Shown here in pieces: positions 13,501-23,191 of a DNA stretch of 64,000 nt. The notes under the pieces were generated by a model that searched no databases, was not told the origin of the DNA, and was given only the letters and a program-made list of their open reading frames with translations. The DNA is from Albugo candida (taxonomy: Eukaryota > Oomycota > Peronosporomycetes > Albuginales): NCBI GenBank assembly GCA_040437565.1, contig JBDOQK010000031.1:1-64000 (forward strand), read 5' to 3'. The position numbers and the translations under genes were made by a program. Numbering within the stretch: position 1 is the first letter of the stretch; every line of letters begins with the position of its first letter.

Positions 13501-13611
13501 CCCGACACTTGCGTCTCCAGAAGAAACTGTTATGTTACATGTGTTGGCCGAAGCATAGACGCTGCCAAAAAGGCTAAGAAAGATGATTGCTTTGCGGAGC
13601 AAAAGAAACAT
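7598..13611 (-). CDS. Giant secreted membrane-anchored protein, 13 six-cysteine modules
   Basis: Function unknown; probably displayed at the cell surface. Starts at 13611 with a signal peptide (MFLLLRKAIIFLSLFGSVYA), then six modules of about 54 residues, a Ser/Thr/Pro/Glu-rich stalk built of 70-residue repeats, seven more modules, a transmembrane segment (IIAAAAVGAVAILALVGML) and a short tail starting RRTRMQR. Each module follows C-x20-C-x6-C-x4-C-x2-C-x13-C with GGLGC and CRFC/CRYC cores and conserved GD and D-x-x-C. I know no named domain with this pattern. Two 100-N gaps interrupt the gene. The one at 11772 is an unmerged overlap: joining 7598..11482 to 11872..13611 leaves a single open frame of about 1870 codons, counting the other gap as 100 bases. 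The true stalk length is unknown. No intron is needed. Confidence 0.85.
10051..11550 (-). repeat. 210-bp coding tandem repeat (70-residue stalk units)
   Basis: Units start at 10051, 10261, 10471 and 10681, then after the gap at 10945, 11155 and 11365, so the period is exactly 210 bp or 70 codons. Copies are nearly base-for-base identical; the outermost ones carry a few changes (for example gaagattcac at the first, gggaacttcgtccg at the last). The translation is rich in S, T, P, E and D and has no cysteine, as in a mucin-like extended stalk. The 100-N gap at 10793-10892 sits inside the array, so the copy number in the genome is not known. Confidence 0.95.
11483..12160. repeat. Assembly duplication around gap 11772-11871 (289 bp)
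   Basis: Bases 11483-11771 are repeated at 11872-12160, either side of exactly 100 N. Keeping one copy restores a continuous reading frame through the six-cysteine protein gene, which otherwise frameshifts at the gap. Confidence 0.93.
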
Positions 13612-13987
13612 ATGAAAAGGTGGAATTTTCTTGAGAGATTAGAGAGTATGGATCACGTGACGCGTCCTCGCCAAAATCAAGAATGCCATCACACACAGAT
13701 AACACGATTCGAGTCTCACGACGCCTCAACTGTGCAGTTCTTTTGGAACGGTCGACTAGCCATATAGACTCTTTGTGCTCAGGATGGACGGCTACGAATG
13801 ATTCCAAGCCAATAGACACACGACGCTTCCACATGGAGACCTCTGGCCTGTGGCTCTTGAACGCACTTTCATATCAGCCATTATATCTATCGAATCTGTT
13901 GAATGGCTCTTTCCACTTGCGCAAGAAACGATGTCTCAATTGCCTCTATAATCGCATGTGATCGTCCATAACCGCACTTGAGGCTAT
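13612..13987. other. Intergenic, no gene seen
   Basis: This 376-bp stretch is the upstream region of the six-cysteine protein gene and the downstream region of the SET/MYND gene, both on the minus strand. Short open frames here are shadows without any recognisable motif. It presumably holds the promoter of the six-cysteine gene; I see no specific element. Confidence 0.5.
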
Positions 13988-16532
13988 TCAGCACGCATCA
14001 ATACACTGCAAATTCCTATACAAAACGTACATAAATAGCGCCTGATGGAGCAAAGTACGCGCCGCTTCCAAAAGCGGCAGCGCATGGGACGAGTAACTTT
14101 CGAGTTGTAAAAAAAGACATAAACGCGCCGATAATTGCACGCTTTTGGATGACTTCATTTCCGCGAGAGTACTGAGAATTCTCGCAAATGACAAACATAG
14201 TAATCCTCGCGAAGGAAGAGCTCTTGTTGGCAGAATCCATTCAGTCGCTTGATATTCTTCAAACGTATAGTGCAACGCACGTAATTGACGCTCTATTTCC
14301 GAGCACGATGGGTTGGAAAGCCATGCGTTTGATAGCGCGCGGGCTGTATTGGCTCGCTCAGCGTTTTTGTAATGTACTTGTAATAATTCCGCTACTTTCC
14401 ATTGCCGTTCCAACGAAAGGAGAGACGTATCAGAGCTCTTGAGAGCGGATTGCCACTCGGAAAACAGTTTTTCAAACTCCTTATCGATGTGTGTCTCATG
14501 CGCGCACACATAACATCGGAGAACTCGCTTTTCTGAATCCAATATTCGAACGCTTTCTGATGTACCGCTGCATTGATCGCATGCAAAGCCTTCCAGAAAT
14601 GCGTCTTCATCCGGTGCATTACAATTACAACGCTCACACAAACAATCGAAAAAGTAGGATGAGCGTAAAAGATTTTTCCGTAAGGGTGTGGGTAAGAAAA
14701 CGTCCACGTATGAAATCTGCCATACAAGCTGTTTATCATCCGCAGGAGAAGGGATATACGCGTACCGTGAGCTCCTGACCTGATAGAATCTTGTCAATGG
14801 TCTGAATAACAGCTTGTTTGCTGTTCAAATCGAAACGTACGATGCAATTGGGAGCGCAGGAATGGTTCAGCATGGCAGCTTTTGGGTACAATCCGATTCC
14901 AAGAGGTTCATTAAGCGTATTGCAAATAGTGAAAACGTTGCATTGAACGATACAGAAAAGCTTTTTGATTTTCAAAAGTATGCCTCTCATACTATCACTC
15001 TTCTCGATTTCTTGAGGCTGAAGCGAATTCGATTTGATGATATTTCCACGGCAAAGGTTCAAAATCACTAATTGAGCCATTTCATGAAATTCCTGCAATT
15101 TGTCTTCGCCAAAGTCGTCTAACGCACAAAGTTCGAATCAGAGCGAAATTGCGTTCAAAAAGCGGTAAGTACGACCATAGTGATGACAGAGATCGCCTAT
15201 GGGGTCCGATGAAGCGTTTTGGAACAATCGCGTTGTTAGACGCATGACAAAGAGAATGGTTGGATACGATTGCGAACGCTTTTTGCTGTTACGTGAACGC
15301 AGTAATTGTTCGACTGTTTCCCACAAAGAGCATTNNNNNNNNNNNNNNNNNNNNNNNNNNNNNNNNNNNNNNNNNNNNNNNNNNNNNNNNNNNNNNNNNN
15401 NNNNNNNNNNNNNNNNNNNNNNNNNNNNNNNNNNTCTGAATCCAATATTCGAACGCTTTCTGATGTACCGCTGCATTGATCGCATGCAAAGCCTTCCAGA
15501 AATGCGTCTTCATCCGGTGCATTACAATTACAACGCTCACACAAACAATCGAAAAAGTAGGATGAGCGTAAAAGATTTTTCCGTAAGGGTGTGGGTAAGA
15601 AAACGTCCACGTATGAAATCTGCCATACAAGCTGTTTATCATCCGCAGGAGAAGGGATATACGCGTACCGTGAGCTCCTGACCTGATAGAATCTTGTCAA
15701 TGGTCTGAATAACAGCTTGTTTGCTGTTCAAATCGAAACGTACGATGCAATTGGGAGCGCAGGAATGGTTCAGCATGGCAGCTTTTGGGTACAATCCGAT
15801 TCCAAGAGGTTCATTAAGCGTATTGCAAATAGTGAAAACGTTGCATTGAACGATACAGAAAAGCTTTTTGATTTTCAAAAGTATGCCTCTCATACTATCA
15901 CTCTTCTCGATTTCTTGAGGCTGAAGCGAATTCGATTTGATGATATTTCCACGGCAAAGGTTCAAAATCACTAATTGAGCCATTTCATGAAATTCCTGCA
16001 ATTTGTCTTCGCCAAAGTCGTCTAACGCACAAAGTTCGAATCAGAGCGAAATTGCGTTCAAAAAGCGGTAAGTACGACCATAGTGATGACAGAGATCGCC
16101 TATGGGGTCCGATGAAGCGTTTTGGAACAATCGCGTTGTTAGACGCATGACAAAGAGAATGGTTGGATACGATTGCGAACGCTTTTTGCTGTTACGTGAA
16201 CGCAGTAATTGTTCGACTGTTTCCCACAAAGAGCATTCGGATCGATGATTTCCTTCGATCCAGTCAAGTTTCTGGCATTTTTTGCTACAGTATCGAACCG
16301 TTTTGCATCGACTGCAGCGGAATAGATACGTTGTCGATTCAGATGGAAGCAACGCAGAACATGAGCTATGGACGTGATCTGGGATGGAAGTAAAACACCA
16401 ATTGCATGCGCATAGTGATATGGAAGCATATGCGTCATCGACCAACACTGAAATACCCGCAGGAAGATTGGTATTCGCAATAACAGTACGACCTCGAATC
16501 GGCTCGTGACTCACTCGAATCAGCTCGTCCAT
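13988..16532 (-). CDS. SET and MYND domain protein (SMYD family)
   Basis: Probable lysine methyltransferase or SMYD-like protein. Starts at 16532. The SET domain is split by a MYND zinc finger as in all SMYD proteins: N-terminal SET strand (about residues 10-40), MYND cysteines in CSRC...YCSKKCQ...HRSEC (about 73-100), then NHSCAPN and GQELT-ISYVDVFLPT, and the post-SET cysteines CLCERCNC. Model with one overlap copy removed: complement(join(13988..14531,15435..15619,15669..16021,16076..16532)), 512 residues. The 49-nt intron 15620-15668 splits GQELT from ISYVD exactly at a conserved place. The intron at 16022-16075 has an ambiguous donor (GTACTT or GTCGTA), changing one or two residues. Substrate cannot be told. 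It is divergent from TPI, 87 bp away. Confidence 0.88.
14532..16237. repeat. Assembly duplication around gap 15335-15434 (803 bp)
   Basis: Bases 14532-15334 recur at 15435-16237, separated by exactly 100 N. The copy includes three exon pieces of the SET/MYND gene. Skipping one copy gives a complete 512-residue frame; keeping both would put exons twice in the gene. Confidence 0.95.
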
Positions 16533-16619
16533 GCTCGTATCAGATAAACTCAGATATATATCAGACTTGTCAAGCCTCAGACATTCAGATAACCGCCATA
16601 TTGTACAAGCAACATTTCA
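16533..16619. promoter_or_regulatory. Short bidirectional promoter region, SMYD gene / TPI
   Basis: Only 87 bp separate the ATG of the SET/MYND gene (minus, 16532) from the ATG of TPI (plus, 16620), so both promoters and both 5' UTRs must lie here or overlap the coding regions. The stretch contains an atatatat run near 16555. No defined initiator is claimed. Confidence 0.55.
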
Positions 16620-17491
16620 ATGGTTTCTTCCAACTCGCAGCGAAAGCCATTCATTGGCGGCAATTGGAAATGTGTATGTATTCCTTGTACAACGATATAC
16701 GCAGCTAATTGATTTATTGGTCCAGAATGGCGTTAAAGGCTTTATCGATCAATTTTTAAAAGAAACAATCAATCCAATTGAGACAGCTAAAGTCGACGTT
16801 GTCATCGCTGTCCCTTCGGTATACATTGAGTACACATCACGCTGTATCCAGTCGGGAATTGCTGTTGCGGCTCAAAATGTGAGTGCGACGGGCTTTGGCG
16901 CGTACACGGGCGAGATTGCTGCCCAGCAATTGAAAGGTTGGATCACTCTCTTGATGAACTTTATATGAACTCAGAAATCGCGTTGTAGATGTCGGAGTCA
17001 AATGGACGCTAACAGGACACTCAGAGCGTCGTTCAAAGTACCACGAGACCGACGAGATTGTCGCGACCAAGACCAAACAAGCTTTAGATGCCGACCTCAA
17101 TGTCATTTTTTGTATTGGCGAGTCACTGGAAGAACGTGAAGGAAACAAAACGATGGACGTTTTAATACAACAGACTCAAGCATTAATTCGTCTCCTTGAT
17201 GACGAGCAACTCTGGAAGCGTATTGTGGTCGCATATGAGCCCATTTGGGCTATTGGAACCGGTAAAGTAGCGAGCCCAGCACAAGCACAAGAAACACAAA
17301 AAGCATTGCGGGAATGGATCGCACAAAATGTGTCAGCTGATATCGGAAGTAACCTTCGTATCATTTATGGGGGCTCTGTCAATCTTGGCAATTGCGAAAA
17401 GCTCATCGCTTGCGAGGATGTCGATGGATTTCTTATCGGAGGTGCGTCATTAAAGCCGGAATTCGCCGAAATTATCCAGCGTGCGAGTTGA
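16620..17491 (+). CDS. TPI1: Triosephosphate isomerase
   Basis: Glycolytic enzyme interconverting dihydroxyacetone phosphate and glyceraldehyde 3-phosphate. Model: join(16620..16673,16726..16936,16989..17491), 255 residues, the usual TPI length. Both introns are 52 nt and restore conserved sequence: exon 1 ends FIGGNWKC (catalytic Lys17) and exon 2 begins NGVKGF; exon 2 ends AAQQLK and exon 3 continues DVGVKWTLTGHSERR with the catalytic His. The catalytic Glu is in AYEPIWAIGTG and the phosphate-binding end in IIYGGSVN and FLIGGASLK. No mitochondrial or other extension is evident; the N-terminus is short (MVSSNSQRK). It is convergent with the FYVE gene, 106 bp between stops. Confidence 0.96.
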
Positions 17492-17597
17492 TTCTGAAAC
17501 TTTGAGCATCGAGCACTGAATGCGAGAATATCTTGCAATTTTGAAAAAAAAGTGTTTATACACTAAAAGAATCGTTGTATTCATTTTGAGCATTATC

Positions 17598-19238
17598 TCA
17601 ACATTTTGTGCGCTTGGTCCGCTTTGACCCTCGCGAGTCCTGTACCGTTGACCCTGTGATTGTGTTGCGTCGTGTGATTGACGTGCGAGCATCCCGAGGT
17701 CGTTCCTCGTGCATTTCGTCCCAAACGCATCCCAACACAGTTTGTACAAAGTTTGCCACAGGCGCCTTCTGTTCTTGAGATTGACGACGTTCCTGTACCA
17801 CAATGTTACAAGTTTTACAAACTCGTTCAGCGGTCAAACCATCATACTTGTTCCGTTTACAAATGCTCAATCGGATTGGCTCAGGAAAATGCTCACTGTC
17901 CACGGTCGTTTGCGTACACTGACCGCAACAAAGACGACCACAATGGCGACAATGATGGCGTCGGATACCGATACCAAACCGGTTGAATCGTCGAGAGCAT
18001 ATCATACACTCTTTCCGGTCCAGATCTGGAATCCATACAGGCGGATGCGATATATAGCCAATCATACGACGAAGTCGTTTACGATTGACACGATCAAACA
18101 CAGTGCGATTTTTAGCGTCTTTGGCATCCATTCGAGCGCCGTATTCCACGAGACGACAAGCAATTTCGAAAAGATCGTGATCCAAAGCAGCATGAACGGT
18201 CGAAGAGTCGTTGACAAAAACTTTGGGATTCGAACCATATTGTAGCAATAGCTCTGTGATTGCGGGATCGTCCTTCCGAGCAGTGAGAATATGAGCCACC
18301 AACGGTGTATGACCACGTGAATTTGCTTTGAAGACGGAAGCGTTGGCATTTTCAAGGAGATATTGAGTGATACGACGCGATTTTGCAGCCGCAAGATGAA
18401 GCGGAGTGTTCAAGCGCGCATCTACTGCATCAATCAATAACTTGCGATATTTCTTATCACATAGTATCTGAACACATTCCATGTGACCATATCGAACTGC
18501 AAGATGCAAAGCGTTCTGCTTGTGAATAGGATCACGTTCAGTGACGTTTGTGCTGCGGTCATCCAAATAATACTTCAAACGATGTGCATTGCCCTTTTTT
18601 GCTGCTCGTAAAAGCGAAGATAGCCCATCGTCTTCGTCGTCATCTTGGTCAAAATCAGCTCGAATGGTTGCCAAACTATCTCTTCGTGAGCTTTGCGTTG
18701 TTCGATCTGTTAGTTGCTGCGAGTAATTGGAAAGACGACGATCCTGATTCGATATTGGGTGCTTAGAGGGTACTCCAAATTGGACTTTTTTGGTACTTGG
18801 TCGTTGCTCAGGGGATACATGTGTTTCCGTGTTTGGTGAGTCTTTGACGCTAGAGTCCGTTGAGGAAGAAATTGGTGAAGGTGGTGTCTCCTCTGACGCA
18901 CTTGTGATGCTTTTTCCGTGTAAGGATTCAAATCCACCGCTTTGCGATAAACACGATGATGACGAGGGTGTCTCTTTGGAGTAAGTGGATGCGGGTGAGT
19001 CAATTCCCATTGTTTCCACAGCAGTGCATACATCGAAATCTTTATGTTTCTTTAGAATATCTTCGGGCAGAGATGGTTGGAGTTTGTCCCGCGGGGCGTT
19101 ATACCACGGCGGGTCATCGGACACGATCTCCTCTTCCTCGTCACTGAATGAGTAGACGTACTCGGATTTGGAAAGGCAACCAGATGGTTTCGCACCGTTT
19201 ACGGCTCGTGTGAGGGAAGGCGATGATATGGGACTCAT
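17598..19238 (-). CDS. Ankyrin-repeat and FYVE zinc-finger protein
   Basis: Intronless frame of 546 residues from ATG 19238. The N-terminal 200 residues are low-complexity, acidic then Ser/Pro rich. Residues about 205-390 hold four or five ankyrin repeats (for example NALHLAVRYGHMECVQIL, NTPLHLAAAKS). A FYVE finger follows with all hallmarks: WIPD, RRHHCRHCG, CGQCT and a late RVCKTC. FYVE fingers bind phosphatidylinositol 3-phosphate, so an endosomal location is likely; ankyrin repeats suggest a protein partner. Such ankyrin-FYVE combinations are common in oomycetes, but no specific role is known to me. The first 413 nt of the gene recur beyond the gap at 19378 as an assembly duplicate; the copy at 17598-19238 is complete. 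Confidence 0.9.
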   Translation of the reverse strand: MSPISSPSLTRAVNGAKPSGCLSKSEYVYSFSDEEEEIVSDDPPWYNAPRDKLQPSLPEDILKKHKDFDVCTAVETMGIDSPASTYSKETPSSSSCLSQSGGFESLHGKSITSASEETPPSPISSSTDSSVKDSPNTETHVSPEQRPSTKKVQFGVPSKHPISNQDRRLSNYSQQLTDRTTQSSRRDSLATIRADFDQDDDEDDGLSSLLRAAKKGNAHRLKYYLDDRSTNVTERDPIHKQNALHLAVRYGHMECVQILCDKKYRKLLIDAVDARLNTPLHLAAAKSRRITQYLLENANASVFKANSRGHTPLVAHILTARKDDPAITELLLQYGSNPKVFVNDSSTVHAALDHDLFEIACRLVEYGARMDAKDAKNRTVFDRVNRKRLRRMIGYISHPPVWIPDLDRKECMICSRRFNRFGIGIRRHHCRHCGRLCCGQCTQTTVDSEHFPEPIRLSICKRNKYDGLTAERVCKTCNIVVQERRQSQEQKAPVANFVQTVLGCVWDEMHEERPRDARTSITRRNTITGSTVQDSRGSKRTKRTKC

Positions 19239-20029
19239 GTACAATGCAAGAAGGCCAACGTTTGGATATAATTAAGACCCGTGAAGATTTTGTCCCAAGT
19301 CTAGGCGGGATGTGGCTCTTACTCAATGAGTGCAAAGTGTACTCTCTTCAATGTAACAAAGTTTTATTGTGGTTGTGNNNNNNNNNNNNNNNNNNNNNNN
19401 NNNNNNNNNNNNNNNNNNNNNNNNNNNNNNNNNNNNNNNNNNNNNNNNNNNNNNNNNNNNNNNNNNNNNNNNNNNNNTCCGTGTTTGGTGAGTCTTTGAC
19501 GCTAGAGTCCGTTGAGGAAGAAATTGGTGAAGGTGGTGTCTCCTCTGACGCACTTGTGATGCTTTTTCCGTGTAAGGATTCAAATCCACCGCTTTGCGAT
19601 AAACACGATGATGACGAGGGTGTCTCTTTGGAGTAAGTGGATGCGGGTGAGTCAATTCCCATTGTTTCCACAGCAGTGCATACATCGAAATCTTTATGTT
19701 TCTTTAGAATATCTTCGGGCAGAGATGGTTGGAGTTTGTCCCGCGGGGCGTTATACCACGGCGGGTCATCGGACACGATCTCCTCTTCCTCGTCACTGAA
19801 TGAGTAGACGTACTCGGATTTGGAAAGGCAACCAGATGGTTTCGCACCGTTTACGGCTCGTGTGAGGGAAGGCGATGATATGGGACTCATGTACAATGCA
19901 AGAAGGCCAACGTTTGGATATAATTAAGACCCGTGAAGATTTTGTCCCAAGTCTAGGCGGGATGTGGCTCTTACTCAATGAGTGCAAAGTGTACTCTCTT
20001 CAATGTAACAAAGTTTTATTGTGGTTGTG
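18826..20029. repeat. Assembly duplication around gap 19378-19477 (552 bp)
   Basis: Bases 18826-19377 recur at 19478-20029 on the other side of exactly 100 N. The right-hand copy contains a false second 5' end of the ankyrin/FYVE gene. Only one copy should be counted. Confidence 0.95.
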
Positions 20030-20277
20030 GTTTCCCAGTACGTAGCGAGTTCCACTTTTGACACGACTGGAAAATTGTCTTGGCTTTTTGTGTCACTTGA
20101 AGTATACTCAACTACTGGCTTTTTGGAACATTTCAAATAGAAGCTACATGTGGTGCGTCCTCTACAGTCAAACTCTTTTAGTGTTGAGCCAATCAGATGC
20201 GCCCACACCAGTCGCGCAGCTGTAACAGGGTCAGCTGCGTGTAATGTTTCTAAAAGTTGCGGCTCACAGAGCCCTTA
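19975..20277 (-). CDS. Hypothetical terminal exon, unknown protein
   Basis: A minus-strand open frame of about 100 codons runs from near 20277 (just after a TACTAAG sequence that could be a branch point or acceptor) to a stop at 19975. It has no ATG of its own near the start and reads like protein, with HAADPVTAARLVWAHLIGST and a cysteine-containing stretch. It would be the last exon of a gene whose upstream part I could not find. Its stop lies inside the 552-bp assembly duplicate, so both copies carry it. No family recognised. Confidence 0.3.
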
Positions 20278-20493
20278 GTAACGCGTGGTTATACCACAAC
20301 CAAAAAGAATATTGCTTTTTCTATGCCCTAACAATGCGGTATAGATTATGTGTTTTATCGTACATTACGCCTAAAATACGATCGCAGGAGTCCTGAGTGG
20401 TACCAGAGAGGCCGTCTCAGAGCATGGTTCATAAATATTTGGTACACGGGGATATAGCGATTGAAACAAAATCTAAACGATATATTTCCAAAT

Positions 20494-20728
20494 TTATCTC
20501 GCATTTTGTATTGACTTAATTGCTTCTGTTATGCTCTCTAGTTGATGCTTGACGTCATCGCTGATCTAAGTAGGAAGTTTGCTACTAAACTATTGACGAG
20601 AAGTAATAAATGCGTATTGTTCTTACAGTAACGTTAGAGTCTTCACCATCTGTTTGCTGTTGCAAGAATAATTGCAATGTCTTTATGGCGTCATCCAGCT
20701 CAACCGACGCAACCTCCAAGACTTCCAT
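20494..20728 (-). CDS. Small helical protein, unknown
   Basis: Candidate two-exon gene: complement(join(20494..20565,20627..20728)), 57 residues from the first in-frame ATG, with a canonical 61-nt intron (GTAAGA...TTAG) that keeps the frame. The product is acidic and helical (MEVLEVASVELDDAIKTLQL then ISDDVKHQLESITEAI). The open frame extends upstream of the ATG, so a further upstream exon may exist. It is divergent from the CFAP144-like gene. No family recognised; support rests on the good splice sites and on coding-like text on both sides of the intron. Confidence 0.4.
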
Positions 20729-20927
20729 TCGTTTGGGACCACTCGCTTGATTTACTAGCGAATCAAAAGTGATCGATATAAAAATCAGATCTGAGTCATT
20801 AGACTGATTCTTCAATTGCACAATGTCGAATGCCGATGTATTTATAGTTGGTGTCAATGTAATTATAAAACATTTGCATTTTGCACTCTTTGCAAAAACT
20901 CAGATCCAAATAATATCAAACGAGTCT

Positions 20928-21544
20928 ATGAGTGTGAGAAACCCCAGAGACTCAAAACTCGCTGCATTCGATGAGGTCGCACGGAATCAGATATGGCGAG
21001 AGCAGCTACGCAAAGAGTACGAACAAGAAAGCACCCTTACGCCTTTTCAGCTCAATCTAAAATACCGTACGTCGCACGTGCATTATGTTGACGTATCTTT
21101 ACTGATTCAGCATAGTACATTCAATCCCTTTGAAGCCTACACAAGTTCATCCGGCAGCCTTTGCAGAACACGTGCAGGAGCGTCAAGATGGTTCAGAGGA
21201 AATGAAATTGAAGCTTCAGGCATACAACAAAAAACTGAATGAGAAATCAGACACACCTCTAACAGAAACTCAACGCATTGGGTGCGTCAGCGTATTTTAT
21301 CCAATTGTATTACGATTGATCTCATTTATGTTTCTGAATGTAGTTGGCATCATCAAGTCGCATTGGATGGTGTACGCAGAGAAATGCAACAACGGATGTA
21401 CAAAGGGAGAGGAAGGTAAATTTACTTGGGAACCTTCTGTTCTGAAACTAACGATTACTGTCTAGCTGCGATGTGACTAAATTTGCGAGTTCGTATTGCG
21501 CCATGGCAGGATGCAGCCCTTTTGCAGAGAAAGGTATTCGCTGA
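20928..21544 (+). CDS. CFAP144: CFAP144/FAM183-like axonemal protein, four exons
   Basis: Reconstructed model: join(20928..21066,21116..21281,21344..21415,21466..21544), 151 residues. Introns of 49, 62 and 50 nt with GT/AG borders join cleanly in phase. The protein starts MSVRNPRDSKLAAFDEVARN, then a basic helix, and has TETQRIGW about residue 95 and SCDVTKFASSY near residue 130. From memory, CFAP144 (FAM183) proteins share a Q-T-x-x-Q-x-x-G-W motif and a C/T-x-[IV]-T-[KR]-[FY] motif at similar places. They are microtubule inner proteins of motile cilia. Oomycete zoospores are flagellate, so this fits. The family call is moderate; the exon structure is better supported. Confidence 0.6.
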
Positions 21545-21667
21545 AGCGTACCGTGGGAAGGATAATAGAAGACTAATTACGTCTTGTCATAACGGTCATC
21601 GTGTTTGATTGGTCAAAATGAAAGCGGTATAGGAGTTCCTAAACGAATTGAATAATAAGAATTTGAT

Positions 21668-23128
21668 ATGAGTCGATGGCAAACAGTTTCTGCTTCAGCT
21701 GGCGAAGCACTCCGTCGACTGCGACAATATGCAGCAGTACTCGATACGGAACGCGAAGGTTCACCGAGTAACATACCCATTGTAGAATCTTCTACCACCA
21801 GGCCAGAAAGCAGCGCTCAACCTACTCGAGGTAGGTCTGTACGAGCAGACAACACACACGAGGAACGCGACAATCAGTTTATACAGGAAAACGAGATTTC
21901 GTTCTCACAGAGCTCACACGAACAAGATAATCGGGATCATAAAAGCCCAAAGGGAATGCATTCTCACGATGCGGTGGAGACCGAAGGATTCTGGATCGGG
22001 TCCGATTCCACTGACAATAACCAGAACACGTCAAACAATCACAATGTAGAAGGCGAAGCACTTCCCTTAGCGAGTGCGGATCCATGCGATCGTTATGTTC
22101 GAATCCTGGACACAAGTGGAAAGTTTTACAAAATCCAGTGCGATTTGGATTGTTCGGTTTTGGAGCTCAAGACAAAGGTGCTAGAGTGCGCAGATGTTCC
22201 AATCCCCTCACAGAGACTCATATTCCGTGGAAGAGTATTAGTCGATGAGCAAGTACTTCAGCAGTGTGAAGTGGAACACGGGCATACAATTCACTTATTT
22301 GTGCGAATACACCAATCTCCGAGTGAATTGGAAGGGCAGACTTTGATTGAAGATAGTGTTGACAGTGGGGATCGAAACAACAACAATAATGGAAGCGTCT
22401 TCTACGATGATGGTCACATGAGCATGATGCATATGTCGAATCACGGGGTCTCATCCGCCGTATACCCTTCCGATTCTATTCGTGGAATAGACCCACTGAT
22501 GCTGGATTCTCCTTTAGGCAATGCTGCTCGACGAGTAAAGCTATGGAGCTCATTTCTACTGATAATTTATACGATGAAAGTGATGGGACAATTCGCATTA
22601 TTAGCGAATGATCAACAAGCTAGGAGTCGTCAAGCCAATCACGCGCTGGATGAACGCGATGCAGAGATGGCGCATCAACAATTATATCAATATGGCGCCT
22701 ATTTCAAGCAGAGTCCGATAACCCGAGGGATAGAATTGGTTGTGCATGCGTTTGGAGTTTATATTGGCTGTATTGGATTTAAAGCTGCGCACGGAACGGA
22801 TGTCCGCCCAATTCGATTTTTTTGTCGTGGAGTGGTCTGGCTTGCGGTATTGACAGTGTTGGAACAAGTGTACATCACCATTCAGATCTCCAACTCTGAT
22901 TTGTATCCACGTGATAGAATTGAGATAGGATACGGGCAGACATCGGCTTTGGATGACGTTGTTTCCGCCAACATTTTCCAAGCGGTGATGTTGACTGTCA
23001 TGTGGGTGATCGTGATCCATCACGCATATGCGCATCAAGATGAAATTAGTCGATATAACCAGTCCTTCGCCCATGCCGCAATGAATACGATTCCTGTGGC
23101 TCACATTCCCACCGAGGTCGTGGTTTAG
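21668..23128 (+). CDS. Ubiquitin-like domain multi-pass membrane protein
   Basis: Intronless, 486 residues. The first 135 residues are polar and low-complexity. A ubiquitin-like fold spans about residues 140-215 (YVRILDTSGKFYKIQCD ... SQRLIFRGRVLVDEQ ... HTIHLFVR), with the usual LIFxGRVL core. Four hydrophobic segments follow (about 295-315, 355-380, 390-415 and 430-455). The arrangement, a cytosolic ubiquitin-like domain in front of membrane spans, resembles HERPUD-type or DSC2-like ER quality-control proteins, but I do not see enough to assign either. The C-terminus is short and hydrophilic. It is convergent with the DEAD-box gene, 63 bp between stops. Confidence 0.75.
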   Translation: MSRWQTVSASAGEALRRLRQYAAVLDTEREGSPSNIPIVESSTTRPESSAQPTRGRSVRADNTHEERDNQFIQENEISFSQSSHEQDNRDHKSPKGMHSHDAVETEGFWIGSDSTDNNQNTSNNHNVEGEALPLASADPCDRYVRILDTSGKFYKIQCDLDCSVLELKTKVLECADVPIPSQRLIFRGRVLVDEQVLQQCEVEHGHTIHLFVRIHQSPSELEGQTLIEDSVDSGDRNNNNNGSVFYDDGHMSMMHMSNHGVSSAVYPSDSIRGIDPLMLDSPLGNAARRVKLWSSFLLIIYTMKVMGQFALLANDQQARSRQANHALDERDAEMAHQQLYQYGAYFKQSPITRGIELVVHAFGVYIGCIGFKAAHGTDVRPIRFFCRGVVWLAVLTVLEQVYITIQISNSDLYPRDRIEIGYGQTSALDDVVSANIFQAVMLTVMWVIVIHHAYAHQDEISRYNQSFAHAAMNTIPVAHIPTEVVV

Positions 23129-23191
23129 AAATCGACAATGAAGCAGTAAATACAATCCAAAACTCCAAGTTGAATCATCCAGTCCTCACTC

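Noticed and set aside
18826-20029. Second ankyrin/FYVE gene copy
   Set aside because: It is an identical 552-bp assembly duplicate beside a 100-N gap, not a gene duplication.
20391-20445. tRNA-like stretch (gagtcctgagtggtaccaga...)
   Set aside because: No acceptor stem pairing and no GGTTCRA T-loop at the right distance.
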